DNA from: Acidobacteriota bacterium
GTDB taxonomy: Bacteria > Acidobacteriota > Blastocatellia > Pyrinomonadales > Pyrinomonadaceae
Length of the DNA stretch: 54,751 nt
Direction of reading: 5' to 3'
NCBI GenBank assembly: GCA_018269075.1
Contig: JAFDVJ010000083.1
Coordinates: 1 to 54,751 of the forward strand
The stretch's first letter is position 1, and every line of letters starts with the position of its first letter. A model generated the notes under the pieces. It ran no database searches, was not told the DNA's origin, and saw only the letters and a program-made list of their open reading frames with translations. Of the stretch, positions 7,981 through 16,955 are shown in pieces. A program made the translations under genes and the position numbers.

Positions 7981-10900
7981 ACTTGCCGCTCGGGCAGATG
8001 AAGTAATGCGGGCAGTGCGGGCAGTTGTTGTCGCTCGGGGCGGCCGGAAATCGCTGCCGGTTGATGCCGTCGATCGCCTGTTCGTATTTGGCGAGCCGGT
8101 TTTTGACGACTTTCTCGGTGACCGGCACGTCCTGCGCCGTGTCGTCGCTGAGGAAGATCTTCTGCAGGACGGCCGGCGCGCCGGCGAAATGCTGCTTCGC
8201 GGCCTCCACGAGCAGCGCGTCGACGTCGTCGGTCGCCGCTTTTTTCGGCGATTTGCCGGTTCGGAAGCGCCGCACGACGACCCGTTTTTCGCCGTCCGTC
8301 TCGAATTCCTCGACGGCGTCGGGCTTGACGTGGATCGCGCCGCCGGCGAGCTTGAGCTCGAAGGTCGGCCGCAGCGCCGCGCGGTTTTCGCCGGCGAGCC
8401 GGGCGCAGATCCGCCCGATCATCTCCTCGGCCCGGCGGCGGTAAAGCGGCGCGTACGGGTGCGCGTCGATCTCGGCGGCCTGCCAGAATTCGTCGAGCTT
8501 GCCGAGCGCGTCCTCGACGGTCGGAGCCTTGTTTTCGAGCTGGCGGGCGGATTGCAGCGCGTGAATCGTTTCGTAAACGCAGCTGTGAAATTTGAGATAA
8601 ACCGAGCGCTCGCCGCGTCCGGTCAGACCGCAGACGTCGGTGTAGAAATACTGCCGCGGGCAGCGCAGATAACGGTCGAGCTCCGCCGCGTAATGCGTTG
8701 CGAACGGGAAATCGTTCGTCTCGGCCGGATCCGCGATCGCCGGTTCGGCGTCTTCGACGACGCGCGGAACCGGCAGCGCCCCGGCGAGCGCGTCGAGAAA
8801 CTTCGACTGGTTTCTCGAATAATCGAGCGCCCGCGAAAGATGCAGGCAATCGCGGGCGCGCGACATCGCGACGAAAAACAGACATTCTTCCTCCTCGTCG
8901 TGAAAATCCGTCTCGCCGTCGATCATCCCGGCCGGATCGGGACAGGTCTTCGACTGGCGGTTGGCGGGAATCTTGCCGGCGCCGAGATACGGCAGAAAGA
9001 CGCTCCGAAATTCGAGGCCTTTCGCCGAATGCACGGTCAGCAGCCGGACGGCGTCGAGATTTTCGGCGGCCGCCGGAATCTGCGCGTAGTTTTTGTCCTC
9101 GTTGAACCACGCGAGCTTTTTGACGTAGCCGAGAAATTCGGGAATCTGCCCGTCGCCTTCGTCCGCGAACCGCGCTTCGAGATTCTGGGCGAGCCGCAGA
9201 AACTGGTAAACGGCGAGCCGCCGCGCCTGCCGGTGAACGTCGTCGACCGCGAAAAACGGCTCCAGATAATCGCTTCGAATAAAGAGATAATCCGCCAGAA
9301 AGCGCCACGCCGACACGCTTTTCGGCAAACCGGCGAGCTGCGCCGTCAGCTTTCGCCAGCCGCGCCGGCCGTCGGCGGAAAGCCGTTCGTCGATTTCGGC
9401 GTGGGCTGAAATCTCATCGAACGCGAGCTCGCGGTCGGCCGCGAACCCGATGATCGCCCTGACGTCATCGAACGGCAGCCGGTATTCGGGAAATTGCGCG
9501 ACGCGCACCAGCGCGTGACAGTTCGCCGAATATTTCAGATCGAGCAGCGCGAGCAGGTCGCGAACCTCCTCGCGCTCGAAAAGCTCGCCGAGATAAAAGA
9601 CCGGAATCTCGCGCGCGGCGAGCCCGGCGGCGAATTTGTCAAGCTGTCTGTGCGTCCGGCAGATCACCGCCTGATCCTTGTAGTGAAAGCCCTTTGCGCG
9701 GTAATCGTCGATCCGCGCGGCGAGCTCGCCCGCTTCGGCCCGGAGCGAAGCGGCGACGAAATGATCGACCGCCGCCGAAGCGGCCGGACCGCGGTCGGCT
9801 TCCCACGCGTGAAAGAATTCCGCGCCCGCCGCCCGCATATTTTGCGCGAAATTTCCGAACAGCGAGACGATCTCCGCGTGCGAGCGGTAATTTTTTTCGA
9901 GCGAAACGGTTTCGGCGTCGGGAAAATCCTCGTCGAAGAGCCGGATGTTGGCCGGCGAAGCGCCGCGCCAGCGATAGATCGACTGCCGCAGGTCGCCGAC
10001 CGCCCAGAGGCCTTTTCCCTCGCCGGCGACTTCTTTCAAAAGCCGGCCGCAGGCGCGGTTGACGTCCTGAAACTCGTCGACCAGAATCGCGTCGTAGCGG
10101 CCCGCGACTTCCGCCCGGACGGCCGGATTTTCGCGCAGCAGCCGGACGGCGCGAAAGATCAGGTCGCCGAAATCGAGCAGTTTTTCGCGGTCGAGAAACC
10201 GCTGGTAAAAATCGTAGACGCGCGCCGTTTCGAGCGCTTTTTCGGCGGCGATCCGTTTTTCGTCGTCGGCGCCCGCTTCGGCCAGCATTTCCTCGGCCAG
10301 CCGGCGATATTCGGCGGGCGCGCAGAGCTCGTCCTTGGCGCGCGAGATCGCCGCCAGGAGCGCCGGGAGATTGAGCGTCGGCTCGGGCAGGTGCTGGTAA
10401 TGTTCGAGGTCGATCGCCGTCAGGCCGCGTTCGAGATAGAGCAGCGCGTCGATCTTGTCGAGGAGCTTCGATTTCGGTTCGAGACCGGCTTCGGCCCAGA
10501 ACGAGCGCAGAATGTCGAGCCCGAACGCGTGAAAGGTCATCATTTGGATCTGCGCGGCGGCTTCCGGGTTTTCCCCGGCGACGCGCTCGCGCATCTCCTC
10601 GGCGGCCTTGTTCGAAAACGTCAGCGCGAGAATCCGTTTCGGCGGCGTGCCTTTTCCGAGCAGGAAAGCGATTCTTTTCGTCAGCGTCTGCGTCTTGCCG
10701 GTGCCCGGCCCGGCCGTCACGAGAACGGGACATTTTTCGGTCTCGGCGGCGCGGCGCTGGCTCGCGTCGAGCTCGAACTTCTTTTTCGGTTCGGCCGTCT
10801 TTTCGTCTCCGGCCGGCGGCACGAGCAGCCCGCGCGCGAGCTGACCGGCGACCGTCTCGACCGGCATTTCGACCCGCGCCGAAATTTCGGCGGCGTTCAG

Positions 10901-11368
10901 TTTTTCATCGAGAAAAGCCCTGCGCAAAACGTCGCACGGCAGCAGAAATTCGAGCGCGAAAAGATTCGCCTCGCGCTCGCGCCGTTCGCCCGCGCCGTAG
11001 CCGACCGCTTTTTCGGCCGTCGACGCGGATTCCTCGTCGGCCGAGAAATCTTCGATGTCGGCCCGCGTGCAGTGGACGCTCCGGCGATGGAGGACGAAAT
11101 GCGCGAGCTCGTGCGCGATGCAGTAGGTTCGATACCATCGCGGCAGGTCGCCGCGGTAATAAACGCAGTCGTCCTCGAGCACCGCGAGCGCGCCGCGCAG
11201 ATTCGCGGAATTCGGATGTTCGGGAATCGCGTAAAGCTCAAGACGGTCGAGCGCCCGGTCGAGAAATTCTGCGGATTTCGACAAATCGAGCTCGTCGAGG
11301 TTTTCGGCGGCGGCCGTTTCCCGCCGCAAACGGTTGGCCGCGTCGCGGATTTTTTGCCAGTGAGACAT
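7979..11368 (-). CDS. ImmA/IrrE (M78) metallopeptidase - UvrD helicase - Fe-S PD-(D/E)XK-like fusion
   Basis: The 1129-residue protein has three parts. Residues 1-185 form an ImmA/IrrE-type peptidase with zinc motif HELAH (86-90) and the downstream family signature EREANLFALEFLLP. From about 198 comes a UvrD/PcrA superfamily 1A helicase with Walker A GPGTGKT (220-226), FSNKAAEEMRERV, DEFQD, VGDLRQSIYRWRG, TVHSAKGLEF and VAMSRARD. The C-terminal about 230 residues resemble the AddB/Cas4 nuclease domain, with one Cys in RCPRQYF and a final C-x2-C-x5-C (C1116, C1119, C1125) for a 4Fe-4S cluster. The expected DYKTG active-site motif reads RFRTGK, so cleavage may be lost. It is third in an operon behind sigma-like and XRE-like genes. 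M78 enzymes often cleave XRE repressors. Confidence 0.88.
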   Translation of the reverse strand: MSHWQKIRDAANRLRRETAAAENLDELDLSKSAEFLDRALDRLELYAIPEHPNSANLRGALAVLEDDCVYYRGDLPRWYRTYCIAHELAHFVLHRRSVHCTRADIEDFSADEESASTAEKAVGYGAGERREREANLFALEFLLPCDVLRRAFLDEKLNAAEISARVEMPVETVAGQLARGLLVPPAGDEKTAEPKKKFELDASQRRAAETEKCPVLVTAGPGTGKTQTLTKRIAFLLGKGTPPKRILALTFSNKAAEEMRERVAGENPEAAAQIQMMTFHAFGLDILRSFWAEAGLEPKSKLLDKIDALLYLERGLTAIDLEHYQHLPEPTLNLPALLAAISRAKDELCAPAEYRRLAEEMLAEAGADDEKRIAAEKALETARVYDFYQRFLDREKLLDFGDLIFRAVRLLRENPAVRAEVAGRYDAILVDEFQDVNRACGRLLKEVAGEGKGLWAVGDLRQSIYRWRGASPANIRLFDEDFPDAETVSLEKNYRSHAEIVSLFGNFAQNMRAAGAEFFHAWEADRGPAASAAVDHFVAASLRAEAGELAARIDDYRAKGFHYKDQAVICRTHRQLDKFAAGLAAREIPVFYLGELFEREEVRDLLALLDLKYSANCHALVRVAQFPEYRLPFDDVRAIIGFAADRELAFDEISAHAEIDERLSADGRRGWRKLTAQLAGLPKSVSAWRFLADYLFIRSDYLEPFFAVDDVHRQARRLAVYQFLRLAQNLEARFADEGDGQIPEFLGYVKKLAWFNEDKNYAQIPAAAENLDAVRLLTVHSAKGLEFRSVFLPYLGAGKIPANRQSKTCPDPAGMIDGETDFHDEEEECLFFVAMSRARDCLHLSRALDYSRNQSKFLDALAGALPVPRVVEDAEPAIADPAETNDFPFATHYAAELDRYLRCPRQYFYTDVCGLTGRGERSVYLKFHSCVYETIHALQSARQLENKAPTVEDALGKLDEFWQAAEIDAHPYAPLYRRRAEEMIGRICARLAGENRAALRPTFELKLAGGAIHVKPDAVEEFETDGEKRVVVRRFRTGKSPKKAATDDVDALLVEAAKQHFAGAPAVLQKIFLSDDTAQDVPVTEKVVKNRLAKYEQAIDGINRQRFPAAPSDNNCPHCPHYFICPSGK

Positions 11369-11369
11369 A

Positions 11370-11404
11370 GGATTTCGGATTTCGGATTTCGGATTTCGGA
11401 TTTT
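11370..11404. repeat. GATTTCG heptamer array upstream of the helicase fusion
   Basis: Four to five heptamers end 2 nt before the ATG at 11368. They occupy the place where a Shine-Dalgarno would be, and no clear one is seen. A degenerate copy (CATCCGAAATCCGTGATC) lies at about 11450-11466. Confidence 0.85.
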
Positions 11405-11470
11405 TTGGGGCGTAACCTGAGAGTTGAAATTTCAGGTTTGTCGCCCGGCATCCGAAATCCGTGATCGGGT

Positions 11471-12073
11471 TTATTTCATTTCGAGCAGCTTTCGCTTTTC
11501 TTCGGTTGAGAGGATCTGGTCTTCCCGAACGGCGTCGGCGAAGGTTTTCGGTTTGATTTCTTCGGGCCGCGTCGCCGTTTTATAAAAGCTCGCCTCGGCG
11601 AGCGCGTCCGGGCCTTTCGCGAGATAGGCGGAAACCGTTTCTTCGGCCGTGTCGAGCACGCCGGCGATTTTTTCAACCAGCATTTTCGGGATCGAAGCGA
11701 AATCGAGCCGTTTTTTCTCGAGATACATCAGCAGCGAGAGGCTCACGCCGACGGCCGCCGCGAGCTTTGCTTTGTTGAGCCCTTTTTCTTTGGCGCGTTC
11801 GGTGAGACTCGCAAGCGGCGCGCTTTCGGCCGCCGCGTTCCGCAGCGCCGCCCGCAGATTTTTCAGACCGAGCTCGCGATACCGCGTTTCCTCCGCTTCG
11901 GTCAATTCGGCGGGCGAATGTTCGAGCACGGCGCGGGCGGCCGCGAAATCCGTCAGATCGCCCGCGAACTGCGGGTAGGCGGTCGTCCATTTTTGCAGGA
12001 CGGCCGGATTATTGCCTTCGGGAGTCGCCATCGCATAGCCTTCGAGAACGTCGGCCAGATTCATTTCGTTCAT
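11471..12073 (-). CDS. XRE-like helix-turn-helix protein
   Basis: The 200-residue protein has a helical N-terminal region (1-85) and a central helix-turn-helix of XRE/Cro type at about 93-140 (EKGLNKAKLAAAVGVS, then LLMYLEKKRLDFASIPKML). The extended C-terminal tail ends STEEKRKLLEMK. It overlaps the sigma-like gene by ATGA and has its own GGAG site, with 102 bp before the peptidase-helicase fusion. By analogy with ImmR/ImmA pairs it is the likely substrate of the M78 domain and may repress this operon. That is inference: the HTH is recognisable by pattern, the rest is not. Confidence 0.72.
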   Translation of the reverse strand: MNEMNLADVLEGYAMATPEGNNPAVLQKWTTAYPQFAGDLTDFAAARAVLEHSPAELTEAEETRYRELGLKNLRAALRNAAAESAPLASLTERAKEKGLNKAKLAAAVGVSLSLLMYLEKKRLDFASIPKMLVEKIAGVLDTAEETVSAYLAKGPDALAEASFYKTATRPEEIKPKTFADAVREDQILSTEEKRKLLEMK

Positions 12074-12852
12074 CTTTCTTTTTCTCCTTCATCATCGGCT
12101 AAAATCCGTCGGGCTTCCTTCAGCCAATTTCTGATGGTGCGTGAGCTTACATTCATCATTTTACTGATCGTCGGTTCGTTTTCGTCCCGACTTTCGATCT
12201 GCCAGCCGTCGAGGAGCAGCGCGGCGACGAGCATAATGTTCGGCGGCAGCTTCGAGATCATTTCGCGAAGGATCAGTCGTTTTTCCGCCGAAAGCTCCTT
12301 CGATTCGAATTGAGGTTCGGGCGCGTCGTCGCCGTCGGCGGGCCGCGCGTCCTGAAACAGGGCTTTTTCCCTGACGATTCGGTTCAGACTTCCCCGCCAC
12401 GCGCCGTGCGTCTGCATCGCGACGAATTTGCCGAACATCACCTCCGCGAAATCGGCGGCGTCGGTTTCGACGTCGAGCAGCTTGCGGATTATTTCGAGCT
12501 CGACCTTTTGACCGAAGTCCTCGAAGTCGGCCGGTTCGTCGAAGTATTTGAAATAGCTTTTGAACAGCTTCCACAACCGGCGATTGAGTTCGGGATAGAG
12601 CGTTTCGACGGTCTGTTCGTCATTCTCGCGGCGGGCCTCGCGCAGTAGGTAAACGAGCGTTTCGTCGAACAGGTAATCTCCGGAATCCCGGTTCCGGTTA
12701 TCGAGCCGCGCGAATATTTCTTCGCGGTCGAGCGCGACGATTTCGGCGAGCTGCGCTTCGACCTCCGGCCGGCGGACAAACGTCTGCCCCGTTTCTCTGG
12801 CTCGTTTTGTTAAGGGTTTGATCCCGGCTGAACTTCCTGCGCGCGTGGTCAT
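12070..12852 (-). CDS. Sigma-70-like RNA polymerase factor (divergent)
   Basis: The 260-residue protein has a region resembling sigma region 2 at about 85-150 (LYPELNRRLWKLFKSYFKYF, then EDFGQKVELEII) and a C-terminal sigma-4-like helix-turn-helix at about 200-250 (SKLPPNIMLVAALLLDGWQI, then TISKMMNVSSRTIRNWLKEA). A strong AGGAGG lies 6 nt before the ATG. It is the first gene of the operon with the XRE-like and M78-helicase genes, so it may direct polymerase to this operon or to a wider stress regulon. It could instead be a plain HTH regulator, because the region-2 match is weak. Confidence 0.62.
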   Translation of the reverse strand: MTTRAGSSAGIKPLTKRARETGQTFVRRPEVEAQLAEIVALDREEIFARLDNRNRDSGDYLFDETLVYLLREARRENDEQTVETLYPELNRRLWKLFKSYFKYFDEPADFEDFGQKVELEIIRKLLDVETDAADFAEVMFGKFVAMQTHGAWRGSLNRIVREKALFQDARPADGDDAPEPQFESKELSAEKRLILREMISKLPPNIMLVAALLLDGWQIESRDENEPTISKMMNVSSRTIRNWLKEARRILADDEGEKER

Positions 12853-12914
12853 TCAATCCTCCTGTCTGATAAATGTAAGAAACTCGCGATAATCGGAATC
12901 TGTTTTGTAAATAT

Positions 12915-13100
12915 TATAGTGTGTGACAAAACTTGTTGGAATAATGAGCGTTAAACCCGCGGGCGGTTGTTAAACTATCCACTAAAAACACGAAAAAACA
13001 CGAAAGAAATTTAGTGTTTTTAGCGTGTTTAGTGGAAGACGAAAAAAGCGAACGCGACCGGAATCAATGCTTTTTCCAATAAGTTCTGTCACTAACTATA
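12915..13100. mobile_element. MITE copy 1 (186 bp, terminal inverted repeats)
   Basis: The 27-bp ends (12915-12941 and 13074-13100) match as inverted repeats at 23 of 27 positions and begin TATAGTG. The internal part has its own hairpin (CCACTAAAAACAC against GTGTTTAGTGG). There is no transposase. Copies 2 and 3 are at 30716-30891 and 51411-51597. The TA-type ends recall IS630/Tc1-mariner-like elements, but the mobilising transposase is not in this window. Confidence 0.85.
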
Positions 13101-13207
13101 ATCAATTTCGGCCGCCGCCGCACGCCGCGAAGCTGATCCGGTGTGAAGTCCGCCGGAAAACGACGGCCGTTTCGGGCTTGTTGATCAACCGCTCAAAGAC
13201 AAAAATA

Positions 13208-13237
13208 GGAACGACCGCGATCGGGTCGTTCCTTTTT
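13208..13237. terminator. Bidirectional terminator after the two-repeat protein gene
   Basis: GGAACGACC, loop, GGTCGTTCC, then TTTTT on the + strand and TATTTTT on the minus strand. On the minus strand it lies just past the stop of the gene at 13258-13842. Confidence 0.8.
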
Positions 13238-13257
13238 CAACGGATTTGTTTGCTTTT

Positions 13258-13842
13258 TTACGATCCCAGCCGCGCGAGATGCTCTTCGTCGAGCTGTTTG
13301 ATGCGGGCGCGGCATTTTTCGCCGAATTCGGCGCCGAGCGGCGGGTCTTTCGTCAGCCGGTCGACCCAGTCGGTCGAGATCTGGCTCCATTTCTGCGGAT
13401 TGATGCCGAACCGAGCGTACATCGCGTCGAAATCCTTCGAACGGGCATTCTCGCCCCTTAAATCCGTGTTGATCATCGCCGACATCTCGATGTATTCCTC
13501 GAAGGTCGCGGTCGCGCGCTCGCCGCCGTATTTCGTGAGCGCGGCCTGGTAAAGCGGCATATAGGCGAGCGCGACCGTGCCGGCCGTCGCCGTGTCTTCC
13601 ATCCGCGCGTTCCAGCCGGCGCGCGCCGCCGTCCAGTCCGCGCGCGAAACGCCGTTCTGTTCGGCGACCGCCGCGAACGCCGCGTCGTCGTTCGGCGTGT
13701 TCGCCATTTTCGCGCATAATTCGGCGTATTTTTCGAGTGAAACGCCGGCGATCGGCGCGAGCGCGTCCGTCTGATTATTCGCCGCCGCCGCGCCCTGACC
13801 GCCCGCGCCGCCGAAAAGTTGTCCGATAAGTTTTGATAACAT
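13258..13842 (-). CDS. Hypothetical protein with two tandem homologous helical repeats
   Basis: The 194-residue protein has a short Gly/Ala-rich amphipathic N-terminus (MLSKLIGQLFGGAGGQGAAA) followed by two related units at about 33-85 and 118-170. Each has the pattern (L/F)E-x-Y-x-E-(L/M)-x-A-(K/M), a spacer, then F-x-A...G(V/I)-x(3)-(D/K)W and a closing W with R-(M/L) (GWNARM and DWVDRL). There is no signal peptide, and the glycine-rich start could bind a membrane. AAGGAAAAA precedes the ATG and a terminator follows, so it is a single-gene unit. I cannot assign a function. Confidence 0.7.
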   Translation of the reverse strand: MLSKLIGQLFGGAGGQGAAAANNQTDALAPIAGVSLEKYAELCAKMANTPNDDAAFAAVAEQNGVSRADWTAARAGWNARMEDTATAGTVALAYMPLYQAALTKYGGERATATFEEYIEMSAMINTDLRGENARSKDFDAMYARFGINPQKWSQISTDWVDRLTKDPPLGAEFGEKCRARIKQLDEEHLARLGS

Positions 13843-13955
13843 TTTAGATTTTTCCTTAAGAATGAATTATCGAAATTTTAATCGAACCGGCCGCCAAAAT
13901 CCCCACCTGTTTGGGCGGGAAAGTTGTTTATGCTTTTCAGAATCAAAACATTTTT

Positions 13956-14041
13956 GGCCCGCTAAATACGCGAAATATCCGAAAGCTGATTTTTATTTCT
14001 ATTTTTCATTTTTTTCGCGTATTTCGCGTATTTAGCGGGCC
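13956..14041. repeat. Long hairpin repeat (GGCCCGCTAAATACGCG arms)
   Basis: An arm of about 22 bp (GGCCCGCTAAATACGCGAAA) is inverted at 14015-14041, where the unit CGCGTATTT is tandemly repeated. It has the same design as the internal hairpin of the MITE (arms built of short repeated words around an AT-rich loop) but a different sequence. There is no T-run, so it is not a classical terminator. Confidence 0.7.
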
Positions 14042-14056
14042 AACCCGTTCCTTTGA

Positions 14057-16918
14057 TCACGCGCCGCCGGCTTTATTGACATAAAACAGCTCGTCGGCCG
14101 GCCGCAGCGGGCGGGCGAGCCAGAGCGGTCTTCGCAAACCGTTCGGCCCCGGCGCGGGGCGCGTTTTCGCGAGCCATTCCCGGTAAACGGCGAATGATTT
14201 TTCGGTGTCGACGAACACGTCGCCGTATTTGTCGCCCGGATGCGCGCGCTCGACCGTCACCTTCTGATGCCAGCAGTGCATTCCCGAAACCGGGTCGGGA
14301 TGGACCGGAAACGTGATGTTCTGATGAACGCCGCCGTCGGTCCAGAAAATCCGCGCCGTGTCCGGGTCTTCGCTCTCGTAGGCGCCGATGCCCTCGACGA
14401 CCGTCATCTTCCACTTGCCTTTTTCGATCTCGTCGAGCGTCACCTGGTTCGTCGACCAGCGGTTGTTCTTGGCGTCCTCGGCGCGCCGCCAGCGGCCGAT
14501 GTGGTGCGAGCAGGCGACGACGCCGGGCCGCATTCCCTCGGTCACCCAGGCGCGGTTGACGAAATGGCCGATCTCGGTCGAAATGCGCACCAGATCGCCG
14601 GTTTTGACGCCGAGCCGCTTGCCGTCGTCGGTGTTCATCCAGAGCGGGTTGCGGTTCGAGATCTCGGCGAGCCATTTCGCGTTGCCCGAGCGCGTGTGGA
14701 TCAATGTCGGCAGCCGGAACGTCGGAACCAGACACATCTCGTTTTCGTTGAGGTTTTCCGGATGAATATGGCTTTTGACGTAGGTCGGCAGCGCGTATTC
14801 GGGCCAGCCCCAGATTTCGGTCGTCGCCGAATACAGTTCCTGTTTGCGCGACGGCGAATTAAAGCCGGCGCAGGCGCGGCCGCCGACCATCACGCCGATC
14901 GTCTTGCCGTTTTTCGTGATATTGCCGTGCTCGTCCGTTTGCGAGCCCGCGAGGTCTTTTTCCGACAGCGCGTTGAGATGCTGCTCGTAAACGGCCGGCT
15001 CGACCTCGTAAGCGCCGTATTTCCGCATATAATCGAGCGCCGACAGCCCTTCCCCGGCGGCTTTTTCCGGCAGGCCCTTCGTGTTCTCGAAAATAAACCG
15101 GTAATACTCGTCGATCGTGATCTTTTCGCCCTCGCGGTACGGCGACATAAAATGCTTGCGGATTCCCAGCGATCCGTCCGGGTCGATCCGCCACGAGAGC
15201 TCGAACCAGAATTCGTCCTCTTCCCAGACCTCGCCGGGGTTCGCTTCGTAGGTGAATTTCACCGGTTTGCCCTGTTTTCTGAGGGCCTCGCGCAGAACCG
15301 GCTGGCGGAACGAGATCCACATTCCGGAATGCGTTTCGTAAGACGTCAGATCGTGGCGTTCCGACGAATGGCCCATCGGCAGCACGTAATCGGCGAAATA
15401 GGCGGTTTCGTTCCACGTCGGCGTGAGCGCGGCGTGAAGACCGATCTTCGATTCGTCCGACAGGGCCTCGATCCACGAAAATCCGTCCGGATAAGTCCAG
15501 ACCGGATTGAAAACGCGCGTGAAATAGACGGCCAGTTTTCCGCGGTTCTCTTTCAGGAAATGCGGCAGCAGAAAGCTCATCTCGTAATGCCCGAGCGGGT
15601 ATTCGAGCGGGAAATGGAGCTCGTTCCAGAATTTCTGCGCGGGCGGCGTCGAAAATCCCTTCGGCTTGAATTTGTTCCACGCCGACGGCATCGTACCGCC
15701 GACCGTCCCGACGCTGCCGGTCAAAACGCTCAGGAAATGCAGACACCGCGCGACCGCCCAGCCGCCCAGATTTCCGGCGCCCGCGCTCCGCCAGTTGTGC
15801 GCCGAAAACCTTGTTCCGGCGCGGCCGATCTCGGCCGCGACCTCGCGGATCATCGACGCCCTGACGCCCGATTCCGCTTCGGCGAATTCCGGCGTGTATT
15901 CGGCGTAAAGCTTTTCCAGCTCGGCGATAAAGTTGTCGAAGGTGATTTCGGCCTTCGCGTTCATCGCCGCCAGCGATTCGCGCCAGTTGACCCAGTTTCG
16001 CAGAAAATCCTCGTTGTAAAGCCGCTCTTTGATTAAGATATAAGCGATCGCGAGCAGGACGGCCGCTTCGCTGCCCGGATACGACGGCATCCAGTAATCG
16101 GCCATCGACGCCGTGTTCGACAAGCGCGCGTCCATCACGCAGAGCTTCGCGCCGGCCATCATGCCCTCGATGATCCGCTGCGCGTGCGGGTTGAAGTAAT
16201 GACCCGACTCGAGATGCGCCGAGATCAAAAAAATAAACCGCGCGTTGCCGTGATCCGGCGACGGCCGGTCGGCGCCCTGCCAGATCGCGTAGCCGAAGCG
16301 CGCGCCGGCCGAGCAGATGTTCGTGTGCGAGTTGTGACCGTCGACGCCCCACGCCTGCAAAACGCGGTCGATGAATCCCTCGTGGCCGGGCCGGCCGACG
16401 TGATAGACGACCTCGTTTCGCCGATCTTCCTGCAGCGCCGTCCGGATTTTCGCGGCGATCTCGTCCAAAACCTCGTCCCACGTGACGCGCTCCCACGCGC
16501 CCGCGCCGCGCGCGCCTTTTCTCCGCATCGGATAGAGAATCCGGTCCTGGTCGTTGATCTGATTGATCGTCGCCGGCCCTTTCGCGCAGTTGCGGCCGCG
16601 GCTGCCCGGATGATACGGATTGCCCTCGAACTTGCGGACGCGCATCGTCTCTTTGTCGATGTAGCTCAGCAAACCGCAGCCCGCCTCGCAGTTAAAGCAG
16701 GTCGTCGGCACGATCAGATAGTTCTTCTTCACGCGCCGGTGCCCGCTCGTCGCTTCGTACTCGGTCCAGTCGTCCCACCGCTCGGGCGGCGGATAATTCG
16801 TCAATTCGCCCGGCTCGGTGATCCGCGGCAGTTCTTCCTCTTCAAATTTATGAAGATTCTCGATCAGGCCGAGCTTTTCGGCGATTTTCTCGATAAACGA
16901 CGGTTTGTGTTTCTGCAT
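14057..16918 (-). CDS. Molybdopterin oxidoreductase catalytic subunit (DMSO reductase / CISM family)
   Basis: The 953-residue catalytic subunit carries a 4Fe-4S motif C74-x2-C77-x3-C81...C111 followed by KGPATINQ, molybdopterin-binding segments (RPGHEGF, HLESGHYFNPHAQRI, DARLSNTA), and a C-terminal pterin domain (DLVRIST, then ACSHHIGRW). C202 in TNICSAG is at the position of the Mo ligand, as in Psr/Phs/Soe-like enzymes. No Tat signal is present, so it acts on the cytoplasmic side, as in SoeA sulfite dehydrogenase. The substrate is unknown; a sulfur-oxyanion role is only a guess. It is last in an operon whose first gene encodes the Fe-S/NrfD partner. Confidence 0.88.
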   Translation of the reverse strand: MQKHKPSFIEKIAEKLGLIENLHKFEEEELPRITEPGELTNYPPPERWDDWTEYEATSGHRRVKKNYLIVPTTCFNCEAGCGLLSYIDKETMRVRKFEGNPYHPGSRGRNCAKGPATINQINDQDRILYPMRRKGARGAGAWERVTWDEVLDEIAAKIRTALQEDRRNEVVYHVGRPGHEGFIDRVLQAWGVDGHNSHTNICSAGARFGYAIWQGADRPSPDHGNARFIFLISAHLESGHYFNPHAQRIIEGMMAGAKLCVMDARLSNTASMADYWMPSYPGSEAAVLLAIAYILIKERLYNEDFLRNWVNWRESLAAMNAKAEITFDNFIAELEKLYAEYTPEFAEAESGVRASMIREVAAEIGRAGTRFSAHNWRSAGAGNLGGWAVARCLHFLSVLTGSVGTVGGTMPSAWNKFKPKGFSTPPAQKFWNELHFPLEYPLGHYEMSFLLPHFLKENRGKLAVYFTRVFNPVWTYPDGFSWIEALSDESKIGLHAALTPTWNETAYFADYVLPMGHSSERHDLTSYETHSGMWISFRQPVLREALRKQGKPVKFTYEANPGEVWEEDEFWFELSWRIDPDGSLGIRKHFMSPYREGEKITIDEYYRFIFENTKGLPEKAAGEGLSALDYMRKYGAYEVEPAVYEQHLNALSEKDLAGSQTDEHGNITKNGKTIGVMVGGRACAGFNSPSRKQELYSATTEIWGWPEYALPTYVKSHIHPENLNENEMCLVPTFRLPTLIHTRSGNAKWLAEISNRNPLWMNTDDGKRLGVKTGDLVRISTEIGHFVNRAWVTEGMRPGVVACSHHIGRWRRAEDAKNNRWSTNQVTLDEIEKGKWKMTVVEGIGAYESEDPDTARIFWTDGGVHQNITFPVHPDPVSGMHCWHQKVTVERAHPGDKYGDVFVDTEKSFAVYREWLAKTRPAPGPNGLRRPLWLARPLRPADELFYVNKAGGA

Positions 16919-16955
16919 AACTTGTTCGATGGATTCGTGTTTTCGCGCCTTAAAA

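Noticed and set aside
10608..10844. Short + strand frames in the helicase region and similar ones elsewhere
   Set aside because: No ribosome binding site, and they are opposite well-supported genes.
9494..11464. 656-residue + strand frame (and a second at 7715-9409) opposite the helicase fusion
   Set aside because: Shadow frames of the same codon bias. The minus strand shows clear peptidase and helicase motifs.
14240..16036. 598-residue + strand frame opposite the molybdoenzyme
   Set aside because: Antisense shadow. The minus strand has the Fe-S and pterin motifs.
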